DNA of 64,000 nucleotides from Streptomyces misionensis (GCF_900104815.1 NZ_FNTD01000004.1:7377001-7441000), one strand, 5' to 3'. Counted from the first letter of the stretch, positions 1 through 10,864 are shown. Numbers and translations are program-made. The notes: generated from the sequence alone by a model not told the origin.

Positions 1-1
1 G

Positions 2-262
2 TGGGACGCGCCGCGGATCGCCGCGCCGACCCTCCTCGTGCGGGCGAGCGAGGCCATGCCGGCCGACACCCCCGTGGACGGCGACGGCCGCGCCGCACCG
101 CCCGAGCACGTGGACACGACCGTCGAAGTGCCCGGCGACCACTACTCGATGCTGGAGGACCACGCCGCCACCACCGCCGCGGCCGTGGACACCTGGCTCG
201 CGGACACCGTCACCGGCCGCACCGGCCCCGCCGTGCCGCCGGACGCGACGACGACCGCATGA
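2..262 (+). CDS. Modular type I polyketide synthase, C-terminal end of the thioesterase domain (partial)
   Basis: Only the last 86 residues are present; the gene begins outside the window and is read in frame from base 2 to a TGA at 260-262. The segment ends with the VPGDHYSMLEDHAATTA stretch typical of the C-terminus of macrolide-releasing PKS thioesterases, in which this His belongs to the Ser-Asp-His triad. It is followed by a short disordered Pro/Ala tail. The enzyme would release and cyclise the finished polyketide chain. The carboxylase/reductase and P450 genes follow 61 bases downstream on the same strand, which fits the last PKS gene of a polyene cluster. The product assignment of the cluster rests on the neighbours, not on this fragment. 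Confidence 0.85.
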   Translation, partial: WDAPRIAAPTLLVRASEAMPADTPVDGDGRAAPPEHVDTTVEVPGDHYSMLEDHAATTAAAVDTWLADTVTGRTGPAVPPDATTTA

Positions 263-323
263 CCCGCCCGCGACCACCGCGAGCACCCCAAGACCCCGAC
301 AGAGCAGACGTGGGAGAGAAATC

Positions 324-1580
324 ATGACGAAGGCTCTCTACGAGATCGGCGAGACCCCGCCGCTCGGTGAGGTCCCGGGCCGGATGTACGCCTCGGTGAT
401 CCGTCAGGAACGCTTCGGCGAGCCGAAGCAGGCGTTCCGCACCGAGGTCGTCGACACCCCGGCCGTCGGCCGGAGACAGGTGCTGGTCTACGTGATGGCC
501 GCCGGCATCAACTACAACAACGTGTGGTCCTCGCTGGGCAAACCGGTCGACGTCATCGGGATGCGGCAGCGCCAGGGCCGGCCCGAGGACTTCCACATCG
601 GCGGCTCGGAGGCCTCCGGCGTGGTGTGGGCCGTCGGCGCGGGCGTCCGCAACGTCAAGGTCGGTGACCACGTACTGGTCACCAGCGGCCAGTGGGACGA
701 AACCGCCGCCGACATCCGCCTCGGCAGGGACCCGCTGGCCTCGGAGAGCATCAGGGCCTGGGGCTACGAGACCAACTACGGCTCCTTCGCCCAGTTCTGC
801 CGCGTCGACGAGTACCAGTGCCACCCCAAGCCCGCCCATCTGACCTGGGAGGAGTCCGCCGCCTTCCTGCTGACCGGGCCCACCGCCTACCGGCAGCTGT
901 TCGGCTGGCAGGGCCACACGGTCCGCCCCGGCGACCCCGTGCTGATCTGGGGCGGCGCGGGCGGCCTCGGCTCCATGGCCATCCAGCTCGTGAAGCTGGC
1001 CGGCGGCATCCCGATCGCCGTCGTCTCCAGCGAGGACCGCTCCGCGTACTGCCGCCGCCTCGGCGCGGCGGGCACCATCGACCGCCGCGACTTCGACCAC
1101 TGGGGCCGGCTGCCCGACGTCGGGGACGCCGAGGCCTCGGCACGGTTCCTGCGCGGCGCCCGCGGGGTCGGCAAGAGGATCTGGGAGATCCTCGGCGAGC
1201 GCAAGTCCCCGCGGATCGTGCTGGAACACAGCGGCCAGGACACCCTGCCGACCTCGATGTACCTGTGCGACAACGCCGGCATGGTGGTGATCTGCGGCGG
1301 TACCTCCGGCTACAACGGGGACGTCGACCTGCGCCACCTGTGGATGCGCTCCAAGCGCCTCCAGGGCTCGCACTACGCGGACGCCCGCGAGTGCCGCGAG
1401 GTCATCAACCTCGTCGGCGCCGGCATGCTCGACCCCTGCCTGTCCGCCTGCGAGGGCTTCCAGGACGTCGGGCGCATGCACCAGATGATGCACGACAACG
1501 TGCACCCCTCCGGGAACATGGCCGTCCTCGTGAACGCGCCCCGGCGCGGCGAGACCTCGGTCGAACTCGCCGCGGCCTGA
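324..1580 (+). CDS. pteB: Crotonyl-CoA carboxylase/reductase (filipin-type, PteB-like)
   Basis: This 418-residue medium-chain reductase has a GroES-like N-terminal half and an NADPH Rossmann motif GGAGGLG near residues 210-216. The GYETNYGSF and QGSH motifs place it among reductive carboxylases rather than simple enoyl reductases. Family members reduce and carboxylate a 2-enoyl-CoA to an alkylmalonyl-CoA. In filipin assembly the C2 side chain derives from such an extender, probably hexylmalonyl-CoA made from octenoyl-CoA. The ATG follows a GGGAGAG ribosome site. It lies between the PKS end and two P450 genes, all on the plus strand with short gaps, so it is probably co-transcribed with them. 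The substrate chain length is inferred from cluster type. Confidence 0.88.
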   Translation: MTKALYEIGETPPLGEVPGRMYASVIRQERFGEPKQAFRTEVVDTPAVGRRQVLVYVMAAGINYNNVWSSLGKPVDVIGMRQRQGRPEDFHIGGSEASGVVWAVGAGVRNVKVGDHVLVTSGQWDETAADIRLGRDPLASESIRAWGYETNYGSFAQFCRVDEYQCHPKPAHLTWEESAAFLLTGPTAYRQLFGWQGHTVRPGDPVLIWGGAGGLGSMAIQLVKLAGGIPIAVVSSEDRSAYCRRLGAAGTIDRRDFDHWGRLPDVGDAEASARFLRGARGVGKRIWEILGERKSPRIVLEHSGQDTLPTSMYLCDNAGMVVICGGTSGYNGDVDLRHLWMRSKRLQGSHYADARECREVINLVGAGMLDPCLSACEGFQDVGRMHQMMHDNVHPSGNMAVLVNAPRRGETSVELAAA

Positions 1581-1622
1581 CCCGGCCGTCCCCAACCCCC
1601 TCCCACCAGCGCTAGGAGAGTC

Positions 1623-2813
1623 ATGCCCGAGCCCGCCCCCGCCGTGCCCAAGGCCCGCAGCTGCCCGTTCCTGCCGCCGGACGGCATCGCCGACGTCCGG
1701 GCAGCCGCCCCGGTGACCCGGGCCACCTTCACCAGCGGCCACGAGGCCTGGCTGGTGACCGGCTACGAGGAGGTCCGCGCCCTGCTGCGCGACCCGTCCT
1801 TCAGTGTCCGGGTGCCTTACGCGCTGCACACCCAGGACGGCGTCGTCACCCAGAAGCCCGGCCGCGGCAGCCTGCTGTGGCAGGACGAGCCGGAGCACAC
1901 CGCGGACCGCAAGCTGCTCGCCAAGGAGTTCACCGTCCGCCGCATGCAGGCGTTACGGCCGAACATCCAGCGCATCGTCGACGAACACCTCGACGCGATC
2001 GAGGCGCGGGGCGGCCCGGTCGACCTGGTGAAGACCTTCGCCAATCCGGTGCCCTCCATGGTGATCTCCGACCTGTTCGGCGTCCCGGTCGAACGCCGGG
2101 CGGAGTTCCAGGAGATCGCCGAGGCGATGATGCGGGTCGACCAGGACGCCGCCGCCACCGAGGCCGCCGGCATGCGGCTGGGCGGGCTGCTGTACCAGCT
2201 CGTCCAAGAGCGCCGCGACACCCCAGGGGACGACCTGATCTCGGCGCTGATCACCACCGAGGACCCCGACGGCGTCGTCGACGACATGTTCCTCATGAAC
2301 GCCGCCGGCACCCTGCTGATCGCCGCCCACGACACCACCGCCTGCATGATCGGCCTCGGCGCGGCCCTGCTCCTCGACCGCCCCGACCAGCTGGCCCTGC
2401 TGCGCGAGGACCCGTCGCTGGTCGGCAACGCGGTGGAGGAGCTGCTGCGCTACCTCACCATCGGCCAGTTCGGCGGCGAGCGCGTCGCCACCCGGGACGT
2501 GGAACTCGGCGGCGTGCGCATCGCCGCGGGCGAGCAGGTCGTCGCGCACGTCCTCGCCGCCGACTTCGACCCCGCGTTCGTGGACGACCCGGAACGCTTC
2601 GACATCACCCGCCGCCCCGCCCCGCACCTCGCGTTCGGCTTCGGCGCGCACCAGTGCATCGGCCAGCAACTCGCCCGCATCGAGCTGCAGATCGTCTTCG
2701 AGAGCCTGTTCCGGCGCTTCCCGACCCTGCGCCTGGCCAAGCCCGTCTCGGAGCTGCGCTTCCGCACCGACATGGTCTTCTACGGCGTCCACGAGCTGCC
2801 CGTCACCTGGTGA
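1623..2813 (+). CDS. pteC: Cytochrome P450, CYP105-like, first polyene hydroxylase (PteC-like)
   Basis: The 396-residue protein is a soluble bacterial P450. It has an I-helix AAHDTT motif near residue 234, an ExxR motif (EELLR) near 272, and a heme loop FGFGAHQCIG with the ligand Cys345. In the Streptomyces avermitilis filipin cluster the P450 in this position (CYP105P1) hydroxylates C26 of the macrolactone; that role is assigned here by gene order and not from active-site detail. The ATG is preceded by TAGGAGAG. It starts 42 bases after the carboxylase/reductase gene and precedes a second P450 and a ferredoxin, which would supply electrons. Confidence 0.87.
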   Translation: MPEPAPAVPKARSCPFLPPDGIADVRAAAPVTRATFTSGHEAWLVTGYEEVRALLRDPSFSVRVPYALHTQDGVVTQKPGRGSLLWQDEPEHTADRKLLAKEFTVRRMQALRPNIQRIVDEHLDAIEARGGPVDLVKTFANPVPSMVISDLFGVPVERRAEFQEIAEAMMRVDQDAAATEAAGMRLGGLLYQLVQERRDTPGDDLISALITTEDPDGVVDDMFLMNAAGTLLIAAHDTTACMIGLGAALLLDRPDQLALLREDPSLVGNAVEELLRYLTIGQFGGERVATRDVELGGVRIAAGEQVVAHVLAADFDPAFVDDPERFDITRRPAPHLAFGFGAHQCIGQQLARIELQIVFESLFRRFPTLRLAKPVSELRFRTDMVFYGVHELPVTW

Positions 2814-2885
2814 ACCCCGCCGGCTCCCCGCGGCCCCGCACGAACCGCTGAACGACCGCACCGCCGACCGCCCGAAAGGCACGAT

Positions 2886-4100
2886 ATGACCGAGACCGAC
2901 ATCAGCCGCTCCGCGCCGTCGGCCCCGCCCTTCCCACAGGACCGGACCTGCCCCTACCAGCCGCCGGAGGCCTACACGCGGTGGCGGGGCGACGGCCCGC
3001 TGACCCGGGTCACGCTCTTCGACGGGCGGCCGGCGTGGCTGATCACCGGGCACGCCGAGGGCCGCGCGCTGCTCGCCGACCCCCGGCTGTCCTCCGACTG
3101 GGGGCACCCGGTCTTCCCGGTCGTCGTCCGGCGCACCGAGGGCCGCGGCGGGCTCGCGTTCCCGCTGATCGGCGTCGACGACCCGCTGCACGCCCGGCAG
3201 CGCCGCATGCTCATCCCGAGCTTCGGCGTCAAACGCATGAACGCGATCCGCCCCAGGCTCCAGGGCCTGGTGGACCGGCTCCTGGACGACATGCTGGCGA
3301 AGGGGCCGGTCGTCGACCTGGTGTCGGCCTTCGCGCTGCCGGTGCCCTCCATGGCCATCTGCGAACTGCTCGGCGTCCCCTACGGCGACCACGACTTCTT
3401 CGAGGAGTGCTCCCGCGACTTCGTGGGCGCCGCTACATCGGCGGAGGCCGACGCGGCCTTCGCCCAGCTGTACACGTACCTGCACGGCCTGGTCGCCAAG
3501 AAGCAGGCCGAGCCCGGTGACGGCCTGCTCGACGAGCTGATCGCCCGCCAGCTGGAGGAGGGCGGGCTGGACCACGACGAGGTGGTCATGATCGCGCTGG
3601 TCCTGCTGGTGGCCGGCCACGAGACCACGGTCAACGCCATCGCCCTCGGCGCCCTCACGCTCATGCAGCACCCGGAACAGATCGACGTGCTGCTGAGCGA
3701 CCCCGACGCGGTGCCGCGCGCGGTCGAGGAACTGCTGCGGTTCACCTCCGTCTCCGACTACCTGGTCCGGATGGCCACGCAGGAGATCGAGGTCGGCGGC
3801 GAGACCATCAGGGCCGGGGACGCGGTGCTGGTCTCCATCACGCTGATGAACCGCGACGCCGGGGCGTACGAGGACCCCGACGTCTTCGACGCCCGGCGCA
3901 ACGCGCGCCACCACGTCGGCTTCGGCCACGGCATCCACCAGTGCCTCGGGCAGAACCTCGCCCGCGCCGAGCTGGAGATCGCCCTGGGCTCGCTCTTCGC
4001 CCGCATCCCCGGCCTGCGGCCGGCCGTGCCCCTGGACGAGGTGCCCATCAAGGCCGGCCACGACGCCCAGGGCCCGATCGAACTCCCCGTCACCTGGTGA
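2886..4100 (+). CDS. pteD: Cytochrome P450, CYP105-like, second polyene hydroxylase (PteD-like)
   Basis: A 404-residue P450 with AGHETT at residues 243-248, an EELLR helix-K motif and a heme loop FGHGIHQCLG with ligand Cys353. It is clearly homologous to the P450 upstream but diverged along its whole length, so the pair is not a recent duplication. In filipin producers the second P450 (CYP105D6) hydroxylates C1' of the alkyl side chain; this is the likely role, inferred from position. The start ATG follows GAAAGG. A small ferredoxin gene follows 43 bases downstream. A pentamycin/fungichromin cluster would carry a further C14 hydroxylase; none is seen between base 1 and base 11,650, but it could lie outside. 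Confidence 0.86.
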   Translation: MTETDISRSAPSAPPFPQDRTCPYQPPEAYTRWRGDGPLTRVTLFDGRPAWLITGHAEGRALLADPRLSSDWGHPVFPVVVRRTEGRGGLAFPLIGVDDPLHARQRRMLIPSFGVKRMNAIRPRLQGLVDRLLDDMLAKGPVVDLVSAFALPVPSMAICELLGVPYGDHDFFEECSRDFVGAATSAEADAAFAQLYTYLHGLVAKKQAEPGDGLLDELIARQLEEGGLDHDEVVMIALVLLVAGHETTVNAIALGALTLMQHPEQIDVLLSDPDAVPRAVEELLRFTSVSDYLVRMATQEIEVGGETIRAGDAVLVSITLMNRDAGAYEDPDVFDARRNARHHVGFGHGIHQCLGQNLARAELEIALGSLFARIPGLRPAVPLDEVPIKAGHDAQGPIELPVTW

Positions 4101-4143
4101 CAGGGCACGCGTCAGCGGCGGAACGAAAGGAGCGGCCCACGCC

Positions 4144-4338
4144 ATGCGCATCACCATCGACCGCGACCGGTGCATCGGCTCCGGCCAGTGCGTCATGACC
4201 GCACCCGGCGTCTTCACCCAGGACGACGACGCGCTCGTCGCCCTCCTCCCGGGACAGGAGGACGGCGCCGGGGACCCGCGCGTGCGCGAGGTGCCCCTGG
4301 CCTGCCCGGTACAGGCGGTCACGATCACCGAGGACTGA
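4144..4338 (+). CDS. pteE: [3Fe-4S] ferredoxin, P450 partner (PteE-like)
   Basis: A 64-residue ferredoxin with cysteines at 10, 16 and 54 (CIGSGQC and ACP). This is the three-cysteine spacing of actinobacterial [3Fe-4S] ferredoxins that pass electrons to P450s; a fourth cluster cysteine is absent, as usual in the family. The acidic middle part is typical. The start has GAAAGGAG upstream. It is the last gene of the plus-strand tailoring operon and ends 87 bases before the convergent regulator gene, with a strong hairpin between them. Confidence 0.9.
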   Translation: MRITIDRDRCIGSGQCVMTAPGVFTQDDDALVALLPGQEDGAGDPRVREVPLACPVQAVTITED

Positions 4339-4374
4339 ACGGCGACGGCCGTGCGGCACCGGCCGCACCCGCGC

Positions 4375-4409
4375 GAGCGGTGGCTCCCCCAAAACGGGGG
4401 CCGCCGCTC
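4375..4409. terminator. Bidirectional hairpin between ferredoxin and SARP regulator genes
   Basis: The arms GAGCGGTGGCTCCCCC and GGGGGCCGCCGCTC pair almost completely around an AAAAC loop. The element sits between two convergent genes, so it can act as a rho-independent-like terminator for both strands. No clear T-tract follows, as is common in Streptomyces. Confidence 0.65.
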
Positions 4410-4425
4410 GCCCGTTCCTGCCTTG

Positions 4426-7400
4426 TCACGTCGACACGGAGCCGTGCCCCAGCAGTTCGTGCAGCAGCGGGGTCGCGGGCAGCGCCGGATGGAGGTACAC
4501 GCGCTCGCGGCGCTGTTCGACGGCGGCCAGCAACGCCCGGAAGGTGTTCCTCGCGTCCTCGGTCCGGCCGCCCAGATGCTGCGCCTGGCCCAGCAGGCCC
4601 AGGTGCAGCGGGTGCCGTAAGGACGTTCTGGACCGGCCCAGTTCGGCCAGCGAGGTCTGCATGAGGGCGAGGCCGTCGTCATGGTCCCCCGCGTGCGCCA
4701 GGCCCCACCCCTGGACGACGCCGAGCATCGCCTTCCAGTACAGCAGGCCGTATTGCCCCGCGACCCGTACGCCCTCGTCGGCCGCCACGAGGGCGGTGCG
4801 GGCGTCGCCCTCCCAGGCCGCCACGATCCCGTCGACGTACAGCGCGAACACGCGGTCGGACGGCCTGCTTTCGTACTCGGTGAGGTTCAGCAGCTCGCGC
4901 CGGCGCGCGCTCGCGGTCCCCCGGTGACCGAGGAGCCAGTGGGTGAAGGTGTCGTAGGAACGGCAGGAGACCCGCGGGTCGTGCTGGAACGTACGGGCCA
5001 GCACATGACCCTCGCCGGCCAGCCGGTCCGCCATGCCGACGCCGCGCTCCAGCTCGGCCAGTGCCTGCGGCAGCATCCCCCGCACATGCAGCACGATGCC
5101 CTCGCCGTACGCCGCACCGAGCGCCGCCACGGGCTCCCGGGTCTGCCGCGAGAGCTCCCGAAGCAGGCCCGACAGCTGCCGCGAGGTGTCGTAGCGGCCG
5201 GTGACCAGGTGCGCCGCGCACAGCGCCCAGACCACCGACGGGTCCTCGGGGGCATGCGTGGCCGCGTTCAGCGCACGGCCGCGGGACAGCGCCGTCTCCG
5301 CCTCGTGATGGCCGTAACCGCGTGTGGTGGCGAGCACTTGGCCGAGCTGGATGTGCAGCCTCTGCTCCAGCAGCACGGTGGCCGAGTCGTCCGGCGGCAG
5401 GAAGCCGACCAGGTGCACCGCGCGGCGCAGCCAGGTCTCCACCTGCTCGTACGCCATGGACTGCTCGGCGTGTTCCGCGGCGAGCAGCAGCCGGGGCAGC
5501 ACCTCGGCCGCGGGCAGCGCGCTCTTGGCGTGCCAGCTGTGATGGGCCACCCGCTCGATCTCCTCGTCCCCGACCTGGCCGCGCCTGCGGGCGCGCAGCG
5601 CGTCGGCGATCCGGGCGTGCAGCAGGTGGCGGTCCTCCCGGGGCAGCTCGTCGACGAGGGTCTCCTGGACCAGGGCGTGCGCGAAGTGCAGCCGCCCCGG
5701 ATGGTTCGGGTCCTCCCCGAGCAGTCCGGCCCGGATGGCCGACTCGAGCGCGGCGACGACCGGTTCGTCCCGGGTCGCGGTCCGGTGCAGCAGGTCCGTG
5801 TCCACCTCGGCGCCGATGACGGCGCACAGCCGGAGCACCCCGAGCACCGGCTCGGGTAACGCGGCGAACCGCTGGTGCAGCGCCTCGCGCACCCCGGCGG
5901 GAATGTGCGCGAGGAGCGCGCCGACCGCGTTGGGGTGGTGGAGTTTACGCGCGTCACCCACGAGGGAGAGCAGCTGCATCACGAAGTACGGATTGCCTTC
6001 GCTGCGCCGGTGCAGCACCTCTATCACCTCCGGGTCCACGCCGGCTCCCGCGTAGGCCTCGACCAGGGCGCCGACGGCCGCGCGGGACAGTCCGCCCAGC
6101 CGCAGCGTCTCGGTGCGGGGACCGCGCAGCACGTCGGAGACCATCCGGCGCAGCGTCGTGTCCGACTCGGCCTCGAACTCCCGCGCGGTCAGCACGATGC
6201 CGAGCGGCCGGCCCTGGCAGCGGGTGCCCAGCAGCCGGAGCAGGTCGAGGGAGGCGGTGTCCGCCCATTGCAGATCTTCCAGGAGCAGCACGAGCGGGCG
6301 TTGCCCGGCGAGGGCGAGCAGCACCTCGCAGAGGGCGTCGTGGGTGAGGAAGCGGGCCTTGCACCAGTCGGAGGCCCGGCCGGTGTCGCCGGCGGGGACC
6401 GGCGACCGCTCCGGCATCAGCGGGGCGAGCAGGGAGCCGTACGGCTTCGTCGCCTCCCGGAAGGCGTCCGGACGGGTGGCGGACAGCCGCCGCAGGACCT
6501 GGGTCCACAACCAGTAGGCGGGGACGCCCTCGCCGGGGAAGCAGTGGCCCCAGACCACTTCGAGGCCGGTGCCCTCGTCCTGGGCGTCCATGTTCTCCAG
6601 GCGCGCCGCGAGTTCGAGCAACAAGCGGGTCTTCCCGACGCCCGGGGGGCCGAGCACACCGGCCACATGGCCGTGGCCCACGACCGCGCTCGCGGCGGCG
6701 GTGGTCAGGCGGTCGAGTTCCTGGCCGCGGCCGGTGAACGGGGACGGCACCGCCGCCCACCCCGATTCCGGGTCCGGGACCTCACCGGTCCCCGGGGCGG
6801 TGGCCGGCTCGTGCCCCGGCCAGGGCGCGGGCCGCCAGGGGGCCGCACCGGCCGGGGCGGCGGCGTCCGCCCGCGCGCCCGGCGGCGGTTCGGCCGGTGC
6901 CTGCGGGCGCCCGGCGATCCCGGCGCCGCCTGTGTGGGCGACGGCCACCCCGGAGTCGTGCGTCCCGCCGTGCCCGGAACCCGGCGTCCCCCGGGCGGCG
7001 GACTCCTTCCGCGCGAGCGGGGCGTACGACGTGCTGGTGGCGCCCTGGGGCTCGGCGGCCGGCCCCTTCGAGGGCGCGCTCGCTCCCGGCTCCTGGCGCA
7101 GGATCGCGTTCCTGACCCGGCGCAGCTCGGCCGCGGTGTCCACGCCGAACTCCTCGACCAGATGGCTGCGCGTGCGCTCGTACACCTCCAACGCCTCGGC
7201 CTGCCGCCCCAGTTGGGACAGTGCCGTCATGAGGTGGCCGACCAGCCGCTCCCGGGTGGGATGCCGGCGCGCCTCCCCGTCCAGCTCGGCGGCGACCTCC
7301 TCGGCCGCGCCGAGCGCCAGCCGCGCCTCCGCACAGGACTCCACGGCGGTGAGCCGGATCTGTTCGAGCCGGGCGCACTCGTCGCTCAGCGGGGGATTGT

Positions 7401-7878
7401 TGTCGAACTCGGCGTAGGGCGAGCCGCGCCACAGCCCCAGGGCCTCGGTGAGCCGGGCCTGCGCGGTGCACGGATCGCGCTGTTCCAGCAGTCGCCGGCC
7501 GTCGGTGACCAGACTCTCGAAGCGGCAGGCGTCGACCTGCTCGGGGCGGAGGTCGAGGACGTACCCGGGCATCCGGTGACGCAGCACCGAAAAATGGCCT
7601 GATTCACCCGTGGGCTCCAGTGCCCGGCGCAGATGGGAGACGTGGCTCTGGAGCGTGGCGACGGCGCGGCGGGGCGTTTCGTCGCCCCAGAGTTCCTCGA
7701 CGAGGAGTTCGGTGGGCACCACGCGGCCCAGGCGGATGAGCAACAGGGCGAGCAGGGTCCGGCGGCGTGGTGGGCCCAGTGGCAGCTCACGCCCGTGGTG
7801 TCGCGCCGACATGGGCCCCAGAACGTTCAGTAAGAGCTCAGGTGCGGGCATGACGTTCCCCATCGTTCTCTCGGGCAT
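4426..7878 (-). CDS. pteR: SARP-family activator with ATPase half (PteR/PimR type)
   Basis: A 1,150-residue regulator. Residues about 15-105 form an OmpR-like winged DNA-binding domain, 110-260 the bacterial transcriptional activation domain, and 270-390 an Ala/Pro/Gly-rich linker. An AAA-type ATPase follows, with Walker A GPPGVGKTR near 410 and Walker B LVLLLEDLQWAD near 530, then a long helical TPR-like C-terminal half. There is no C-terminal LuxR helix-turn-helix, the architecture described for PimR and PteR of pimaricin and filipin clusters. It reads away from the PAS-LuxR gene, and heptamer repeats expected for a SARP lie between the two. ATGs at 7863 and 7851 are alternative starts; the first is kept because the N-terminus is short and no site is clearly better. 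Confidence 0.88.
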   Translation of the reverse strand: MPERTMGNVMPAPELLLNVLGPMSARHHGRELPLGPPRRRTLLALLLIRLGRVVPTELLVEELWGDETPRRAVATLQSHVSHLRRALEPTGESGHFSVLRHRMPGYVLDLRPEQVDACRFESLVTDGRRLLEQRDPCTAQARLTEALGLWRGSPYAEFDNNPPLSDECARLEQIRLTAVESCAEARLALGAAEEVAAELDGEARRHPTRERLVGHLMTALSQLGRQAEALEVYERTRSHLVEEFGVDTAAELRRVRNAILRQEPGASAPSKGPAAEPQGATSTSYAPLARKESAARGTPGSGHGGTHDSGVAVAHTGGAGIAGRPQAPAEPPPGARADAAAPAGAAPWRPAPWPGHEPATAPGTGEVPDPESGWAAVPSPFTGRGQELDRLTTAAASAVVGHGHVAGVLGPPGVGKTRLLLELAARLENMDAQDEGTGLEVVWGHCFPGEGVPAYWLWTQVLRRLSATRPDAFREATKPYGSLLAPLMPERSPVPAGDTGRASDWCKARFLTHDALCEVLLALAGQRPLVLLLEDLQWADTASLDLLRLLGTRCQGRPLGIVLTAREFEAESDTTLRRMVSDVLRGPRTETLRLGGLSRAAVGALVEAYAGAGVDPEVIEVLHRRSEGNPYFVMQLLSLVGDARKLHHPNAVGALLAHIPAGVREALHQRFAALPEPVLGVLRLCAVIGAEVDTDLLHRTATRDEPVVAALESAIRAGLLGEDPNHPGRLHFAHALVQETLVDELPREDRHLLHARIADALRARRRGQVGDEEIERVAHHSWHAKSALPAAEVLPRLLLAAEHAEQSMAYEQVETWLRRAVHLVGFLPPDDSATVLLEQRLHIQLGQVLATTRGYGHHEAETALSRGRALNAATHAPEDPSVVWALCAAHLVTGRYDTSRQLSGLLRELSRQTREPVAALGAAYGEGIVLHVRGMLPQALAELERGVGMADRLAGEGHVLARTFQHDPRVSCRSYDTFTHWLLGHRGTASARRRELLNLTEYESRPSDRVFALYVDGIVAAWEGDARTALVAADEGVRVAGQYGLLYWKAMLGVVQGWGLAHAGDHDDGLALMQTSLAELGRSRTSLRHPLHLGLLGQAQHLGGRTEDARNTFRALLAAVEQRRERVYLHPALPATPLLHELLGHGSVST

Positions 7879-7976
7879 GGCTGTCTGAGGGCCGGTTTGG
7901 AGCTGGTCGGACTCACGCCGCCCCCCTGCGGATCATGACACGGTGAAAGCGCCGATCCGGGCGGATAGCCATCGAT

Positions 7977-8005
7977 TGGCAAGAAAGCGGCAGGTGTTGG
8001 GCAAG
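7977..8005. promoter_or_regulatory. SARP-type operator array A (three heptamers)
   Basis: TGGCAAG (7977-7983), CGGCAGG (7988-7994) and GGGCAAG (7999-8005) are direct repeats separated by exactly four bases each, giving an 11-bp period. The published PimR target upstream of pimM is three CGGCAAG heptamers with 4-bp spacers. This array is nearer the regulator gene (start 7878) and may serve autoregulation. Binding is inferred from sequence only. Confidence 0.65.
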
Positions 8006-8042
8006 TATTCCGACAGAGGGTCCGAAAAACGATGGCGGGCGG

Positions 8043-8082
8043 CGGCAAGGTACCGCCAGCGGCTCGGCAAGGACCCCGCAAG
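8043..8082. promoter_or_regulatory. SARP-type operator array B (four heptamers) upstream of pteF
   Basis: CGGCAAG (8043-8049), CGCCAGC (8054-8060), CGGCAAG (8065-8071) and CCGCAAG (8076-8082) are spaced by four bases. Two copies equal the PimR consensus exactly. The array lies upstream of the PAS-LuxR gene, as in pimaricin clusters. It is 44 bases (4 x 11) from the last heptamer of array A, so both arrays share one helical phase. Confidence 0.75.
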
Positions 8083-8253
8083 GTCGGTGACGCACGATGT
8101 TCTCACCTGGAGATTCTGCTGGTCTCAGGGACGATGGCGCCCCTGCCGACGGCCGTCACGGCCGCGCACCAGCCTCCGAAAGATTCGCAGTCAAGTTTTC
8201 CGACAGGGAGCCCACTCTTGCTGAGTCCAGCACTTGCAGCTCCGGGCCTGTGC

Positions 8254-8832
8254 ATGGCAAGTCTCGATAGAACTCTGACCATCCAACAGGCAAACCAGGA
8301 GTTCTTCCGGCAGTTCAACAGCTCGTCCGAAGACATATGTGGCCGGAATTTCCGTGACGTGGTGCACCCGAGCGTGCAGCAGCCGTTAGTACGACAATTC
8401 TTCAATTTACTGGAGGGCAAGCACCAGCGGTTCGTCACGCCCGTCATCGCCCTGGGACCCGGCGACGAGTCCGCCTTCACCGTCCCCCTCACCGCGGTCG
8501 CGGTGCGCGGCGGTCTGCCCGACACGACCGCCATCCTGGTCATGATGCCCACGGCCGGGGACGCCGAGGGGACCGGCGTGGTGACCAGGCGCAAGAAGAT
8601 CCTCTCCGCCATGGACGCGCGCATCCTGGAGGGCATCGCCGCCGGGGTCTCCACCGTCCCCCTCGCGGCGAGCCTCTACCTCAGCCGGCAGGGCGTCGAG
8701 TACCACGTGACCTGCCTGCTGCGGAAGCTGAAAGTGCCCAACCGCGCGGCGCTGGTCTCCCGCGCCTACTCCATGGGCGTGCTCAAGGTCGGCACCTGGC
8801 CGCCCGAGGTCGTGGACGACTTCGTGAAGTGA
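8254..8832 (+). CDS. pteF: PAS-LuxR pathway activator (PteF/PimM type)
   Basis: A 192-residue protein with a PAS sensor domain at about 1-115 and a LuxR/GerE helix-turn-helix at about 135-188 (SLYLSRQGVEYHVTCLLRKL). The size matches PimM, the terminal activator of polyene genes. The ATG at 8254 gives this length but has a weak ribosome site. A TTG at 8218 follows a good AGGGAG and would add 12 residues, so the start is uncertain. Two heptamer arrays upstream suggest activation by the adjacent SARP regulator. A hairpin follows the stop codon. Confidence 0.87.
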   Translation: MASLDRTLTIQQANQEFFRQFNSSSEDICGRNFRDVVHPSVQQPLVRQFFNLLEGKHQRFVTPVIALGPGDESAFTVPLTAVAVRGGLPDTTAILVMMPTAGDAEGTGVVTRRKKILSAMDARILEGIAAGVSTVPLAASLYLSRQGVEYHVTCLLRKLKVPNRAALVSRAYSMGVLKVGTWPPEVVDDFVK

Positions 8833-8847
8833 GCACGCACGGGGGCC

Positions 8848-10760
<1,913 letters not shown>

Positions 10761-10769
10761 CACGCGACG

Positions 10770-10797
10770 GGGGCGGGGCCCGCGTGCGCCCCGCCCC
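10770..10797 (+). terminator. Hairpin after the cholesterol oxidase gene
   Basis: GGGGCGGGG (10770-10778) and CCCCGCCCC (10789-10797) form a perfect 9-bp stem with a 10-base loop, starting nine bases after the stop codon. It may attenuate transcription into the thioesterase gene 68 bases downstream. Confidence 0.55.
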
Positions 10798-10864
10798 TCA
10801 CTCCGCCCCGGCGAGCGCTCCGCCCCGGTGGGCGGCCGAACCCGAACCGAAAGGCAATGACCCC

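Noticed and set aside
263..4143. PAS-LuxR (PimM-type) operator CTVGGGAWWTCCCBAG before the tailoring genes
   Set aside because: No sequence close to this consensus was found in the short intergenic gaps; the targets may lie upstream of the window.
1953..4682. A 900-residue open frame on the minus strand opposite the P450 genes
   Set aside because: It is the mirror of high-GC coding sequence; the plus strand carries P450 and ferredoxin motifs in another frame.
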